This document shows, piece after piece, positions 24,601 through 38,000 of a stretch of DNA of 64,000 bases; positions within the stretch are counted from its first letter, which is position 1; each line of letters starts with the position of its first letter. The stretch lies in assembly GCA_030762935.1 (NCBI GenBank), contig CM060886.1, forward strand, positions 36,255,509 to 36,319,508, read 5' to 3'. The stretch is from Hymenopus coronatus. Its lineage: Eukaryota > Arthropoda > Insecta > Mantodea > Hymenopodidae. The notes beneath the pieces are model-generated. The model was given only the letters and a program-made list of their open reading frames with translations. It searched no databases and was not told where the DNA came from. The position numbers were made by a program, and so were the translations under genes.

Positions 24601-27600
24601 ACATTTTCTGCAACACTTAGTAACAAATTTAAATAATAAAACAAAAGTAAATTTTGTAAATAACACAACTACTAGAATCCATGAAATGAAAAATATTGCC
24701 TTATTTTATGGTTCTTACACATTTTTAACATGATTATAGATAAAATAATATCCTAATAAAGAGTCACCATATTTATTTTTAACTGCATATATTTGTCTGT
24801 TTCTCTCAGTTACAAGTCATTAAGGAATTGATAGATCAATGATTTCCTTTATGCAAAGAATTGTAAAAGAAAAATTGTGTTCTGGCAGTAAAATATGTTT
24901 CTTTTGAATAGGTAGAGTGCCTTTTTGAGGCTTTGACATTCTCTTCAATTCCTTATATTTCATTATCCATTCTGTTATACAAGCAATAGCATTGTTTGCT
25001 GGGATAGTTGCAGCCAAGTCTGTTACTGAAAAGTTGAACCTTAAGTTAGATCTTTACAAACTTGTCCTAATTGATACTTCTAAGCAAGAGGAGGATATTG
25101 ATCAAAGTAATTAGACATACTGCTCTAGAGCAATTAATCTGGCAAGTATCATAATATATAATTTCATCATCTTCCTTATATAATGATAAACAAAGAAAAA
25201 CTTTAATGTAGCATGTCAGAGATTAAAAATTTTCAGCTCATGAATGGTGAATTATTTCCTTTAAATCTCTATTGTTTAGAAGAACAGTTTTAAATTAATA
25301 CAACAAAAGATACTACCTTTACATATTGTTGCAAAAGAAGTGCCAACATTGTCCTGGAAATATGATGAATTCCACAATTTTGTGATGATTGTATAATCCC
25401 ATCTTTTGTTTTTGTGTACTCAATTTGTGTGGTATTTTTCGTCGTCTGAAACTAAAAATACTTGATGTAATGGACAAAAAAACTGAAGAAACATACAATT
25501 CAATGTATATTGAATTCATCTCAATAAAAACTGTTTACTAAATCAAAGGATGTAGTACATTGAAAGAAAAACTTCTATCTTGACCATACAAGCATGTCTG
25601 TCTTTATCCTTCTGGCTTCAACAACTATTATCAGTGAGTAACAATTTTATTCTCTTGTTATTTCAAAGTTAGGTGTCCTTGCTAATGGATCTGTAATGCA
25701 CAAATAATAGCAGAAGAAATTCTCTCTCACAAAGTCTAGCAGTACAAATGTAAATTAAAATAATCAAATAGCATAATATTGCTAGTTTTCCTATATTACA
25801 ATGAATGAATGATCACATACTGTGCAAAATTCCCTACCCCAAAAAGAGGGGAGTAAAAAGAAAGAATAGCTCCCTGATACATTGCCTTACTGATCCATTT
25901 CAATCTTATAGCTTCATCTATACTTCCAGTTAAGAACATAAGTTAACAAACCTTCATCATTTATTTGTGATGCAATACAGTACTGTTGTCATTCAGAGAA
26001 GCAAATAATTTTCACGAAGATACAGAATTAAAGTTGTTAAAACAAAAAGTAGAGGATAAACCAGAGAAAAATATCTTGAAATCCTAAAGTTTGTATTACT
26101 GATAATTTAATAATGATTATATCACACTAGCAGATTTCAAGAGCATTATCTATAAATGTACATGGGAGAATGTCATTCTTTAAACCAGAGTGTGTTTTTT
26201 AAAATTACACTGAACAAATTTATAAGCACTTTTGTTCTTTCACACATCCATAGTAAAATGCTTTGGAAATAGGATTTTGCAAGAGAATAATTAATTTCCT
26301 TTTAGGTAGGTGAGAAAGTTTAGGCCTGAGGGATAAGTGATGGTTGTTGCAGCAGCATATGTAGCAAGTGTCAGGTAGCCATGACTGCACTGTAAAATGT
26401 TAGTTTTTGTAAATGATAGTTAATTGCCATTTGCAGAAAACCAAAAGTGAAACACATGTTCTAGGTTTAGAATAAGTTAAAACTCTTAAGTACAATGTTT
26501 TTTTATTGTCATATCTGTATAAAAGACAAAAAGTTTGAAAGGTTAGTTGCTCATTAAACAAATGCAAATGCAAATAAATTAGGTATTTTTCTTCTTCCAC
26601 AATTTATAGAAAGGCTATAAATGAAACTTAGATAAAATAACATAACATTGAATAAATGAGACTAAGTTAATCTGTCTTACTTCATGTAAACATATACCTA
26701 ACAGTGTTACTGATGTCATTGTTATCTGGATTATAGTTGCACACTAATTTCAAGTTGAATCTTTGTGGAAAAGTAAAGCACTTAAGGAGGAAAGTGAAAA
26801 AAACAGATGCTGTTCTATATCATGTTCTTCAATCAGATTTTAAATATATGCTTCCATGTTTAAAATAGGATGCTATAAAAGCTTCATAAAATGCGCTTTT
26901 ATCTGATGAAATAATGGCTCAAAGGCTAAAACAGTATTATATGTTTCATCTTCCTTTACACATAAAATTGCCTTCTAAGTAAGTGCAACCTATAACTCTG
27001 TTATTCAGTATATATTATATACTTCACCGACTAAGAAGAGTGACTTACTCATATAAATTTGTATCAATTATCAAGAAGTATCTGTTGGGTACTATGTGGG
27101 AATAGCAATCACTATTATTCTTAGAGCTATGGATTACAATTTACTATAATGACCCCTTTCATTCTTCTAACCTGTTAATTTTTGGTACTATATTTACACA
27201 ACTTGTGTATTAGGCACCTTTCTAAATTCACTATATGTACCTATTATAATAAAATATCCTTATATGTGATTATACTTGAAAGTTGCATTAGGTACATTAA
27301 AAAAGAAGCAGACCTAAATCATTACCAGCAGTGACTGATGGTAGAATGTACAAGAAGCCTAGTCAATACTAAGTAATAAAATATAGATAAGAACAATATT
27401 AATTGAGAGTATAAGCATAAGTCACATTAGTTTGATAAATGATGCATTATCAGAAAACATCATCATCATACCGATGACTATGATTATGATAAAATATTAG
27501 TATGGATTTATGATAATTAAACTTTCCTATGTCATTGGTATATGTCTAACTATAAAATTATTAATTTACTACAGAAATTTTCAATTGCAGAAAGTTGGGG

Positions 27601-28880
27601 TTTCAATTTTCATAGGCAGACAAATGTGGCATAGTGGTAACCATTAAAATGAATGCAATGCCAAATAGGCTCATTCAATAATAACCTCAAAATACAAAAT
27701 AAGAGATCATAGCATCAATGTTGCCAAAGGCAAATATTTTCTTTCTTTTATAGTCTTAAAACATTTTGAATTTTTAATGAATCCATATAATAAAATATAC
27801 TACTCCTTCATGTATTCAACATGGTTGTTAGTAAAGAGTACATGAGTCATACATTTATATTCTGTCCCTTTTAAATGGAGGAATACAAACAAAGAAAAGA
27901 ATTCTCAGTATCTACAAGTGCAAATAGTTTAATCACACATTATGTTTCAGTGGCCTAGAAATTATAATTGCAGTGTTCAGGCTTTTCTCTGGATTATCCT
28001 CTACAATAACACATGAAATCATCTATTTATTCATTTTGTAAACAATAAAAGTGTATTCATACTAGTGCATAACTGATTTACATATAAGGCCAAATAGGGA
28101 ACCTTTGGTTCCCAGTCTATTACAAAGGTGAAATATTTTGTTAAAATTCATAGGTTAAGCATTAATACTACCTTTACAATTCAAACATGGCAGTGAAGTT
28201 TCAAAGGTGACAAACATGACATTTTCAAAAGTTGCAATGCTTTTTATAGTTGCTTTTTTTAAATTATAATTGATATTTTGAGAGTTAAATAATAGGGCTG
28301 TATTACTAGTTTTCACTTAAACACAGTTGATCTTTGCACAAAATGTAAGACTGAAGTTTCCAATAAATTGTAATCATAACTTATCTGTTGAAAGGAAGAA
28401 AAATTAAAGTGTTGTTTGTTAATGAAATTATCAGTCAACTGAAATAAAGAATTTGAAGGCAATTAAGTTACTTTCTACAACTCATTCCTTGAATAATTTA
28501 ACATCCATTCTATTTTTCTCCTTTGTTTGCATTTTACCTTGACTCAGTTTCATTTTATTATTTAATATGCTCTGTGTTCTCCATTTTGGAGAAAATAATC
28601 AAATAGATTACATATCAGAATTAATAATGCTGAAACATTGATCTAGAGCTGTTATGTACAATGTACAATTCATTAACTACTAATGTTTACTTTTTAATAT
28701 CAAAGTTATATTTGTTTATTCATATTTTAGCACATAAATCTCCTGATTGTTATAGTTCACTGCCAGTATAATCTTCAATATTTTTGTATTTTGCAAGATG
28801 AAAAGGTGATCATTTACATTATTCTTATAACTCTAATAAAGGACTATTACAAATGTTATTTATTGAGTAGAGTGTGACAC

Positions 28881-28960
28881 TGATGTGGATGGGATTTGAA
28901 ACCTGGATCACCTGATGGCATGTCAGGTGCTCTAAGCCTCCTAAGCTGCCAGGCACACCT
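28881..28960 (-). mobile_element. tRNA-derived SINE
   Basis: On the minus strand a tRNA-like series is visible: GCAGCTTAGGAGGCTTAGAG (A-box region), an anticodon-like arm CACCTGACATGCCATCAGGT, and a B box GGTTTCAAATCC. The arms do not form a clean functional tRNA, so this is read as a SINE head. Confidence 0.55.
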
Positions 28961-29571
28961 TTCTGTTTTTAGTTAAAACATACAGCTTGCTTTCCTAGCC
29001 CCAATATCAAATTCGGAATTAGGATTTGTTCTCGGGTCCTTTCAATAGCCTTAACAGAAACTGTGTGCTACCATTTATACTACAAAATTAAACATCTTAA
29101 TAGCTCTATCATAGAAGCAAAAATTAAGTGGTATAGCTTATCCTTAACATTTATAACAAATATGATTAGTATAAAATCATATGAAAGGCATGCTTGGTAT
29201 CTTGGGCTAATGTAGGGATATAACATTGCCTGATAAGTAAGTAACGGCTTAAACTAGCTATTTTTATTGTTACTAATAATAACTATAAATTTAAATTATA
29301 TTAAAATCTTTTCAAGTTAAATTAAATGTTAAGTAAAGAAATAAACTAGTTCACAATGTACAATGAACTTATGTTGTGTTACAGTCCAAGAGAAGATGTT
29401 TTGGTTACCCAGCACATGTGTATGTAATGTTTTATAGATGTTATTGTAACGGAAGAAAGAAAATTACAAACGCTTAACCTGGATTGGAAATATAGTTTCT
29501 TAAAATAAGAAATCTGAATTTAACTTAGCTGATGTTGCAATTGGCTTCTCTTTATATATTTTGAAACTTGG

Positions 29572-29672
29572 GGCAGCTTGGGAAGAACCAAGAAGGGATG
29601 GGGGAACAGTGCACCTGATATGTACATGCAGAGGACCCAGGTTGCCTCATTTGAATCCCTTCCTAATCCCTG
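29572..29672 (+). mobile_element. tRNA-derived SINE, diverged
   Basis: It is similar to the element at 28.9 kb: GGGGCAGCTTGGGAAGAAC, then GTGCACCTGATATG, CCAGGTT and TTTGAATCCC. The B box is interrupted by a few extra bases. It lies in the opposite orientation to the 28.9-kb copy. Confidence 0.5.
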
Positions 29673-30727
29673 TTATATCAGAAAAATTATTAAAATATCA
29701 GTTCTCAGTCATATTCAATAATCTATTTTGAACTAATATTAATAATGTCTTGGTAGCTTTAAGATGCCTTTTATTACATACTTATCCTATTATTACAATT
29801 TGAGGTGTTCTATTCATTTTAGTTTTATATAACAATCTGTTACCATCACAAAATGTTGCTTTTACTTAGAAAATGCAAATTTCTTATTGAACACTAATAT
29901 TTGTTCCTATATAAACCAATCTGTTTTGAAAAAAAAAATGCATTATTTATATAAATGAATATTTCTGAGTATTGTTTCTATAAATATTTTTGAGTCTTTG
30001 TAAAATTTCATTTGATCAAGAATATACATGAAAGTTTAGGATTGAACAACCCTTCTTTGTTTTTCACAACTGTCCCTCATCTTCTTGGAACATTATGGTA
30101 TCTCTTAAATCAGAAGCTTAGCTCATTATCTGTAGTCTTAAATAGCTAAAGTAAATTTCCTTTGATTGCATTTTGAATACATGTAAAGGTTAATTAAATA
30201 CAAAATTGAAATTTATTTTTTAAAAATGTTAAATAATTATATTAAAACTGAAATACTTCATGATGAGTTGCATAATAGATGCTTCGATGTGAAAAGCATA
30301 TAAATCATTTGCTAAAAGCTCTAGTAGAAGAATCTCTCACAAAAGTTTATTTGGAGACATTCTGAAGGCATATGTAACATTTTTGCCATGGGACACAATT
30401 CATTTCTAAGTACACATTTACCTTTATCTTACACCAAGAATACGGTTTTATAGCCAAACAAAGGAAAGAAACATGTTTTATTTGTTTTGTGCTTACTTTA
30501 AAGATACTGTGAAATCTTAAAGTAAAAATTCCAGGAAAGTATTATACTCTTGGAATTCATGTGCAAATGAACTTACAAGGGGCATGGAAGTTGATGCCTC
30601 TAAAGAGAGAGGTAAAAGAAAAGATACTAGAAGAATAGTTTAACAAGATGTAAAATTGGACCACTTTTGCTACATTTTACAAATTTAACTGATTGTAAAG
30701 ATATTTTTGTGATTTTACATAAAAAAA

Positions 30728-31572
30728 TCTGATGTGTTCCATTCACATGACTTTCTCTACATATCTGCTACAAATTATTTCTATTCTTCTATTTACTTCA
30801 TACTAATCAAGGAAAAAATAGAAGAAATGGTCTTATTACTTGCTTCCATTTAAGTAGAAGAGAAATAAGGGAGTGCCATAGGCTAAAGTGATTGTCAAGT
30901 ACATAGCTGGTTGCTATGTGCTTGAAGTTCCTTTGTTTGTAAGGACAGAAGTAGACAAATTCCTGTATGACAAAAGTATAAGTATTTTAAAGCTGAAACC
31001 AATAACAAGGAATATCTCAAAAATGATCAACTCTACGAAAAAAATGTATATAAAATAAATTGGGTGTTTTAACGAGATCTGCATTTTCTATTAAGTAAGT
31101 TTTGTCTATCTATTGCAGTTTACCAGTTATGCAAAATTCATAAAAATTTATCCAGAAAAATGTCTTCAGAGGCTAGTCTGAAAAAATTCAAAATACACAT
31201 TTTATTTGTTGTAAATATCTTTAATATATAATATTTTAACAAAAATAGTTTGAGCCATTTTTGAGAAAATAAAAGTTTTCGAAAAATGTTCCATGTAAAG
31301 GGTAGTTAGGGGTGGGGGGATTTTCTTAATAATCTTTGTGTCGTATCCTTGCAAGATACAGAACTTAAATGCCAAGTTTGGTATTTAACAGACTTTTGAT
31401 TTTTGAGCTATGGTACACACGGATTGACATGGACAATTTTTCTAAAAATGCTTTTTTTGGATTCAGGGGATCTCAAAACATATATTTTCAGTGAAACCTC
31501 AGTATCAAATTTTTGGGTTCATTACAATACCTTCTCTATACACATGTACATAGTATGTGTATAAAAAGTAAA
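30728..31572 (+). repeat. Dispersed 0.9-kb repeat, copy C
   Basis: Nearly full copy. It starts at TCTGATGTGTTCCATTCACA after an A run and ends near the palindromic ATGTACATAGTATGTG followed by AAAAGTAAAAA. The CA microsatellite is almost absent here (only ACACACGG remains near 31415). Confidence 0.85.
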
Positions 31573-34500
31573 AAACAATATATAGGAAAAGGGTAATGAT
31601 TATTACAATTCAGGCTGTATATTCACTATATCAGCCAGAGCATATGAAAATCTACATTTTGATTTATTGTAGCAGATGAAAGTGGAGAAAAATAAACATC
31701 TGAAAATTGCAAAGGCCAAAATAGGGTTTTAAAATTTGGCGCCATTTACCACAAGGAATTCCTAAATTCCTCGTAAAAGGTGGGTGTTAAATTCCCTTTT
31801 CTCCATATTAGAAAATTATGTTCATTAGTCAATATCACTTAAAACTTTCAAAAAGTGTCATCAATATTAATACTCATTTCAATAAACATTTGTATTTATT
31901 CAACAGGGTTATATATATTGATTTAAATATTAAAGATGAGAGATGGCACAAAGAAAGCTAATTCTGCAATGTTGTCATAACTTGGTTCATTATGCTGAAG
32001 CCTCTACAGGCTGGTGTACTCACAGGGAATGTATCAACATATACAAAACCTAACCTATATAATCTCTAAAACCTTTTTCACACCTGGAAAAGAAAGAAGA
32101 AACCGGTTATACAATTTTCTTAGATTTTACTCCCCTTCTGGATATTATTGTCCAAATTCAATCTCTTTCATAAAGGATTTGTTTTCTTAATTGTCTTTGG
32201 AAAGTAGCCTTTGCTTCAAATTGTCAATATAGGGATTGTTTTCTATTAATTTTGGCAGTTGTTCTGCTTGATTCTCTTTTGAGAACCAATGATACTCTTT
32301 GAAATGTCCTCCTGAAATAACTTTCTCTTCTTTCTTCATACAAGCTCTTAGTATTTCCCTCAATTTTTCAGTGGCTCTTATTGAATTCATAATTGACATC
32401 CATAAATGGTAGAATAGTTGCACTGTCCTTTTGTAGGTATTGGTTTCAGTTTCAAGGCTGGCAAAGAGATGTTTTTTCATAGAATTCAATGTAAAAAGAA
32501 AGATACAGATGAAGTGGAGCAGAGCACTGCACCTTGAGCTTGTACCATGACTCCTTTGATGGAGGGATGCAGCGAAACACCTGAAGGGCAACCAGATTAA
32601 GAACATTAGAAAACAGTGCAATGTTGCACAATAACTCAGGGTTTGATAATGTTTTCTGCATTACATTGAACTCTTTCTTACATTTGCTTTTCTAGTCATT
32701 CAGTTGAATATGTATTAAAATGAGGATTCAAAGCCTGGTAGGTCTGTTATACTGTTTGCACTGCTCTAAAGCTTTAGGACACCTACGACATGACACAAAC
32801 AGTTGGCAGGCTGAGAGCAGCTCGATGGTGTGATAGTTGTGTACCCATTCTTGCTAGAATTTAACCACATACTGATGGGATGTAGGGTTGCAAGATGGTG
32901 GTTGTAAATGAGGTTGAGGAGTGAAAGGAGGTAGCAAGATTCCTCCTCAATGGCTGCCAGTCATGGTGCAATGGCCCTTGTGCACCGCTGGTGTAATTTT
33001 TTTACAAAAATTTTTTTTTAATTATTTATTTATTTTGGGGTTGAAATTTTGATGTCCAAGGAGCTTAACTGTAGCTGCTGTTGGAGATGCTCCTTGGTTA
33101 CCAGAGATCCCACAAGCCATGCAGGGAGGCCATATCACCTGTAGTAGTAGTTTCTGGGATTGCAATCCCCTAGAGACCTAATGAGGTCACTCCGAAGGAA
33201 GGACAAACATCATTGAATTTAATTACGCGGTACCTAATCTTGTCCTCCAAGTATGGTAGATGTGCAGGAGTCTCATAGGAACCAACACACTGATAGATAT
33301 CTTCTTAATTTCTGTGCCTAATGCTTGTGCAAGATGACAGTTCATGTTGATTCTTTGGAGCTTGATGGTGCAATGTTTACAGCTTGTTAAAAAGAAATGA
33401 TAATATGAGTCACACCAGGAATTGCATGAATTCACTTGCATCAGCCACTGCTAACTCATTTCGGTGACACTTAGTCATTTGAATATTTTGTTGTACTTGT
33501 TCTGAAGTCAGTAGAAAACGCCTGAATTCCCACCTTGCATTACATTTACAACCTCACTGCATGCTCCAATGAAAGTTCTTCAAATAACTAGAAGAAAAAT
33601 CATGCTTCAAGAGACATTTGAAAATTCAGCTGTTATTGTTTCTACATCTGATTTTTGAATATCTACGATATCTAAGAGGAAGGTATTTACATTACCATCA
33701 CTAATTTCTGGTCTTAATTACATAATTAAAACTGGAGGTGAAGCCACAGATGTACACTCATCAATAAATACCTTGGAATTCTTCGAAATTAAGTATGAAA
33801 ATGACTTCTTCCTCTTCCACAGACATGCAGTCTGTGATATTGCTAACTGAGTTTACTTTACAATGTTTTTGCCCATGTGGAGATCATTTTCAATTTGCAA
33901 ACACATACGCTTGTGAAACTTAAAATACAGATTTTTATACTTTTGGCACAAAATATGTATGAAATGCTTTCCTTGTACTTCCAAATACAGCTTTCTACTG
34001 TTCAATTTTAAGATTTTCTAGAAAATTATCTTGTCTATTTTTCCTTCCTTGTAAGGAATTCCTATGTTTATGAATATTTTTTCTCAGTGTTGTTAATTGA
34101 GCTTGTTTACTTCCACAAACTGGACTTACCGAAATACTGCTCTATTTTTTTAGAGCATCCCAACTTGCCTTCCATACACATAACCACTGCTATTTTGTCT
34201 TAAATACTCTCCATGTATTCTTGCGACAACAAATTGAGTAATTAGATGTGTTTTGTGGCTCAAAATGGCATGAAATTACTTCATATGATTATCTTTTTAT
34301 CTTTAACATCTACTATTTGTGTATGACATAGATATGTGGTTATCGGTTTCACATTCTTTCAAAGCAGACGGGCCATCTGGACTTGGTACCCTGGAACTAA
34401 ATTTACTGAAATAATGCAATATACTGCATTTCATAATGAAACATTACACTTTTCAGTTTCTAATACAGCTTATACAATTATCACATTAAAATCTTCCTCA

Positions 34501-34599
34501 ATTCAACTCTTCATTTTTCAGTGGTTGCCTTTAATTCCTGTCTGCCATATTAATCTATCATTCCACTGTCCATCTTCCAAATCAAACTTTGTCATAACT

Positions 34600-34870
34600 T
34601 TTTTCACGTTCCCACGCCAACTTAAATGAGTCCTTCATCATTTCCTTTCTGCGGTCCATTATCTCGTTAGGCCATTGCTCCTCTTCCATTCTTTGAACAT
34701 GTCAATGCCCCTACAATATCCATTCTTCAATTCTAATTATCATATCTCTTCTGCTTCCAGCTTTGCTCTAATTACATCATTCCTTATATGCTGTAGCTGA
34801 AATACTCTTATGCTCCTACAATAACTCATCCATCTCAGTGCTCTCCAACTTTCTCCTCGATCTATCCTTA
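34600..34870 (-). mobile_element. LINE relic (C-terminal part of an RTE/jockey-type ORF2)
   Basis: The minus strand reads, with stops and a frameshift, through segments like SIRVFQLQHIRNDVIRAKLE and HVQRMEEEQWPNEIMDRRKE. These match the familiar C-terminal region of insect non-LTR retrotransposon ORF2 proteins ('..GHVQRM...W..I..W'). No RT core remains. It is antisense to kazrin. Confidence 0.55.
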
Positions 34871-35869
34871 AAAATAAAATTGTTTTTAAAATCTATTTTT
34901 AGTTGCATTTGTCATTTTTCTGCTCCAACGGATACCATTCAAAGACCTAGTTACTTTCCTAACCTGACTAATTCTATTTCATATTTCTTCTTCACAGGTA
35001 CCAAAACTATCTGTAAATGTAATATGCTGGGCTCTAAAAAGCAAACTAATAATGTGTAGAAATAAGCAGAACTTTTGTTACAACATTTATAACTTCAGGT
35101 GGAGGAAAACTGAATTGCAATATCCATACTGTGACTAATGAGTAAAGCTGTTAATAATCATATTGTGAAGGCTCAGGCAAAAGGTGCAGAGACTGAAAGT
35201 GACTAATATTTGCTGCATGGCAGGTGTTTCTATCATTTCAAACTCTCAAAAGGTGTTGCATCATTGAAGAATGCAATATCAGCATAAAGAAATGGGGAAA
35301 TGTTTTTATTTTATTCATATTCTATCTTACAACTTAGGGTTCAGATAGGAATCTATTTTGGTTTTGTCATTAAATAATGCAACACTAGCATGCTATGACA
35401 AACATGGTATTGATATTATCAGATGTTTAGCCATGCCTTCTGTACTTCCTACAAAACATTTAAATTAATGTTTCCATAATTAAGTTGGAAATTGAACAAT
35501 TGATCTTGAGTGCTTACTTTAGGCCGCATTTTTGGATTTTTAGAATTGTTAATTAATGGAACATGTTACCTGATGTGAGTTCTAAAGCAACAGTATACAC
35601 TAGCTTTGAGTATGCCTGTCCCCATGCCTTCATGCTAATTTGTTATTTTTATTGTTGTTTGTCTAGGCTGTTCACCAATTCTCAACTGGCTTCAAAACTA
35701 ATATGTTCTATGAGTTATCCAAAGTGACATATGCTTTAAGCATCTAGTTTTATTTTGATTTAAGTGATTTTGGCACACACAATTGTGTAATATGTGAGAC
35801 TTTTAATTCTTTTATCATGTTTGACACTTTTCGCCACTATTGTTTTATGCTTCATCTTGTTTTTGCTCT

Positions 35870-36065
35870 TTTAGTGTCAGGTTTTATCACCAGCTCTGGT
35901 GTCAGGGCTAGTCAGTTATTTATCTTGGTTTTAGTCTTTTTATAGTGATTTTTATCTCTGATTTTAGCTGTTTTGATTAAGATTATTTTTACCTCAGGTA
36001 TTTTAACTCCCCAGTTTTAAGTTAAGGGCGCTGATAACCTAGCAGTTGAGCACCCTTAAACCCCA

Positions 36066-36067
<2 letters not shown>
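35870..36067 (+). mobile_element. 3' end of a LINE/SINE with hairpin and trinucleotide tail
   Basis: GGGCGCTGATAACCTAGCAG...GAGCACCC forms a short hairpin (36026-36055) followed by AAACCCC and then a CAT tail. A hairpin followed by a microsatellite tail is the usual 3' end of an arthropod LINE or SINE. The 5' limit is uncertain. Confidence 0.5.
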
Positions 36068-36104
<37 letters not shown>

Positions 36105-36132
36105 TTCTTCTTCTTCTTCTTCTTCTTCTTCT
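36068..36132. repeat. (CAT)n(CTT)n compound microsatellite
   Basis: About 12 CAT units followed by about 9 CTT units. It probably grew from the tail of the retroelement that ends just before it. Confidence 0.9.
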
Positions 36133-36642
36133 ATCAGTTATAGCTCAAATTGAGAATATTTTAACTAAGCAAGATAATGAAAGTTAATTAGTAAGAAAGT
36201 GTTCTCCATGTAAACTAGTAAGGGAACAGCATTTCTCTCGAAAATAAAGTGGTGGAAAGGCAACTACCCATGTTTCCCCTCCAGCACAATCCTAACATCA
36301 TGTACTTGTAATTTATTTTACAATTATATAATCAGTTATAGACTTCAAACTAGTGTATTCTGATGGCTTGTGAATTTATGAATGTCTTTGTGCTATTAGA
36401 AAATATTTAAAGTTTTCAGTAAGTACTGCTCACATATCTTAATCTTCTTTCCATTACCATCCATAATGTCTCCCCAGGCAGAACAACTATCTCATTATTT
36501 AAACTTATTCCTGTTCAGCCATTAAAATCCACGCGCGTATAATCTCTCTAAAATAACCAATTTTACTGAAAGTGTTATTTAAGAGATCTAAAATTCTATC
36601 TTGGATAATAAATTTTCATCCTTAGTTACTCCTAAACTCTTA

Positions 36643-36856
36643 ATTCAAAATCTTCTCGGGCTTCTAGCCAGGTAAAAACTTGGCTTGACACCAACGTTTC
36701 GAAGAAGTGCATCTTCCTCGTCTTCAGGGTGAACTCTGAAGACGAGGAAGATGCACTTCTTCGAAACGTTGGTGTCAAGCCAAGTTTTTACCTGGCTAGA
36801 AGCCCGAGAAGATTTTGAATTAACACGTCGCCAGGAAAGCTTTAGTTCTTATTTTA
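36643..36856 (+). mobile_element. Perfect foldback insertion with hammerhead-like core (element 2)
   Basis: The 214-bp insert is flanked by exact 13-bp duplications TCCTAAACTCTTA (36630-36642 and 36857-36869). The arms 36640-36727 and 36736-36823 are perfect 88-bp inverted repeats around an 8-nt loop; the outermost 3 bp fall within the flanking duplication. A tail of about 33 nt follows the right arm. The right arm has CTGAAGA (36736-36742), a 7-bp stem with one G-U pair and a 5-nt loop (36744-36762), GAAA (36763-36766) and a GTC triplet (36774-36776), the order of a hammerhead ribozyme. There is one extra base between the core and the stem, and no evident stem I 5' strand. Arm identity suggests recent insertion. 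The open frame of 87 codons starting at 36751 is judged incidental. Confidence 0.7.
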
Positions 36857-38000
36857 TCCTAAACTCTTATTATTTATTTCCAAAAATATCTGTATTCATT
36901 AAAATTATACTTTTATTAATTGTTTCCCAACTTTTAACTATAAGAATAAACTGGTTTTTAACAATTGTTGAAACTCCTCTAGCAATTCTTTTATTCTTGA
37001 TCACTCCACTATAAAATTGTATATCTTCTTAAAATGTTTAATCTCATTTCCTTTTTTCTTAGTTTAGTTAACATCATGATGTACTGATTAAGTTTCTCTA
37101 ATTCATACAGAACATCTCTATAATTTTTTAATATACCTTGAACATTCCATGTACCCAAAAGAATTGTCCATTTCCTAGCTTATTTTACTGGCTTTATGGC
37201 AAGCACTTGAAATGATACTTGTTTATTGCAGATCATTAGTATTACAAACTTTTTGTATCCATGTATGTTGTGAGCTTAAAAATCAAAATGTGAGGCAATT
37301 AATGGAGCCCAGCCTAGCTATTTATTGCTAACAAAAATTGCTATTTAAATACTATATAAATTTAAGGACATTAAGAGTTATACAAATATGAAATTACTAT
37401 ATATCTCTAAAACACATTATTGCTTTAATAATAATAATAATAATAATTATAATAATTATAATAGTCCCATGCTGTAGCCCTTGTGAACCTTAGGTTTCCA
37501 ACCCAACTGCTGGCCTTATGTGCATTTATGCATGGCAAAAATAGACTTATATCCAACTGATTGGGGTTGGTGATGTGCCAATATCCGTCCAGAATGTTGG
37601 ATATTATGGCAAGAACTATTGCCTATTGTAGCTCTTCATTTTCTTCATAATACTGAATGGGCACCAGTCCTATACCCAGGACTTAAAATCCACACCCCAA
37701 TGAACATGGAGACATTCCAGGCCATGAACCAGATCTTCATGATCCAGCCCACTGTACAGGATAATAATTTAAACTATCTTATTCAAAATACACAGAAGCA
37801 GGACTAAGATTGTTTTTCTTTAATATACCAGTGAGATTTTCTTTATAAACAAAAAGAATGTAACAGCAGCTTTTTTTATAAAAATCTTAAAGGATGACAT
37901 AAGGTTCTGATTTACTAGAAGGTTATTAGTGAGAAATATGTATATTTGAAATGTTATTCAAAGTCTGCTTTGATTAATCTTTTACAATTTTTTATGGCAG

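Larger units (their letters stand above)
6007..38000 (+). other. KAZN: Kazrin intron, about 32.0 kb
   Basis: It is bounded by CAG|GTAGCA and TTTTTTATGGCAG| and the phases agree (1/1). It holds a pogo/Tigger fragment (9.5 kb), a foldback insertion (15.6 kb), a deleted piggyBac (18.6-19.6 kb), SINE fragments (11.2, 28.9, 29.6 kb), dispersed repeat copy C (30.7-31.6 kb), LINE relics (34.6 and 36.0 kb), and a second foldback insertion (36.6 kb). I see nothing nameable in roughly 6.2-9.2, 11.3-15.1, 16.4-18.5, 19.7-28.8 and 31.6-34.5 kb beyond AT-rich DNA and short simple repeats. Small host exons in this intron cannot be excluded. Confidence 0.7.

Noticed and set aside
36751..37014. 87-codon ORF across the foldback at 36.7 kb
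   Set aside because: It starts inside the palindrome, crosses the insertion boundary and the target duplication, and ends in AT-rich intron, so it is not a gene.
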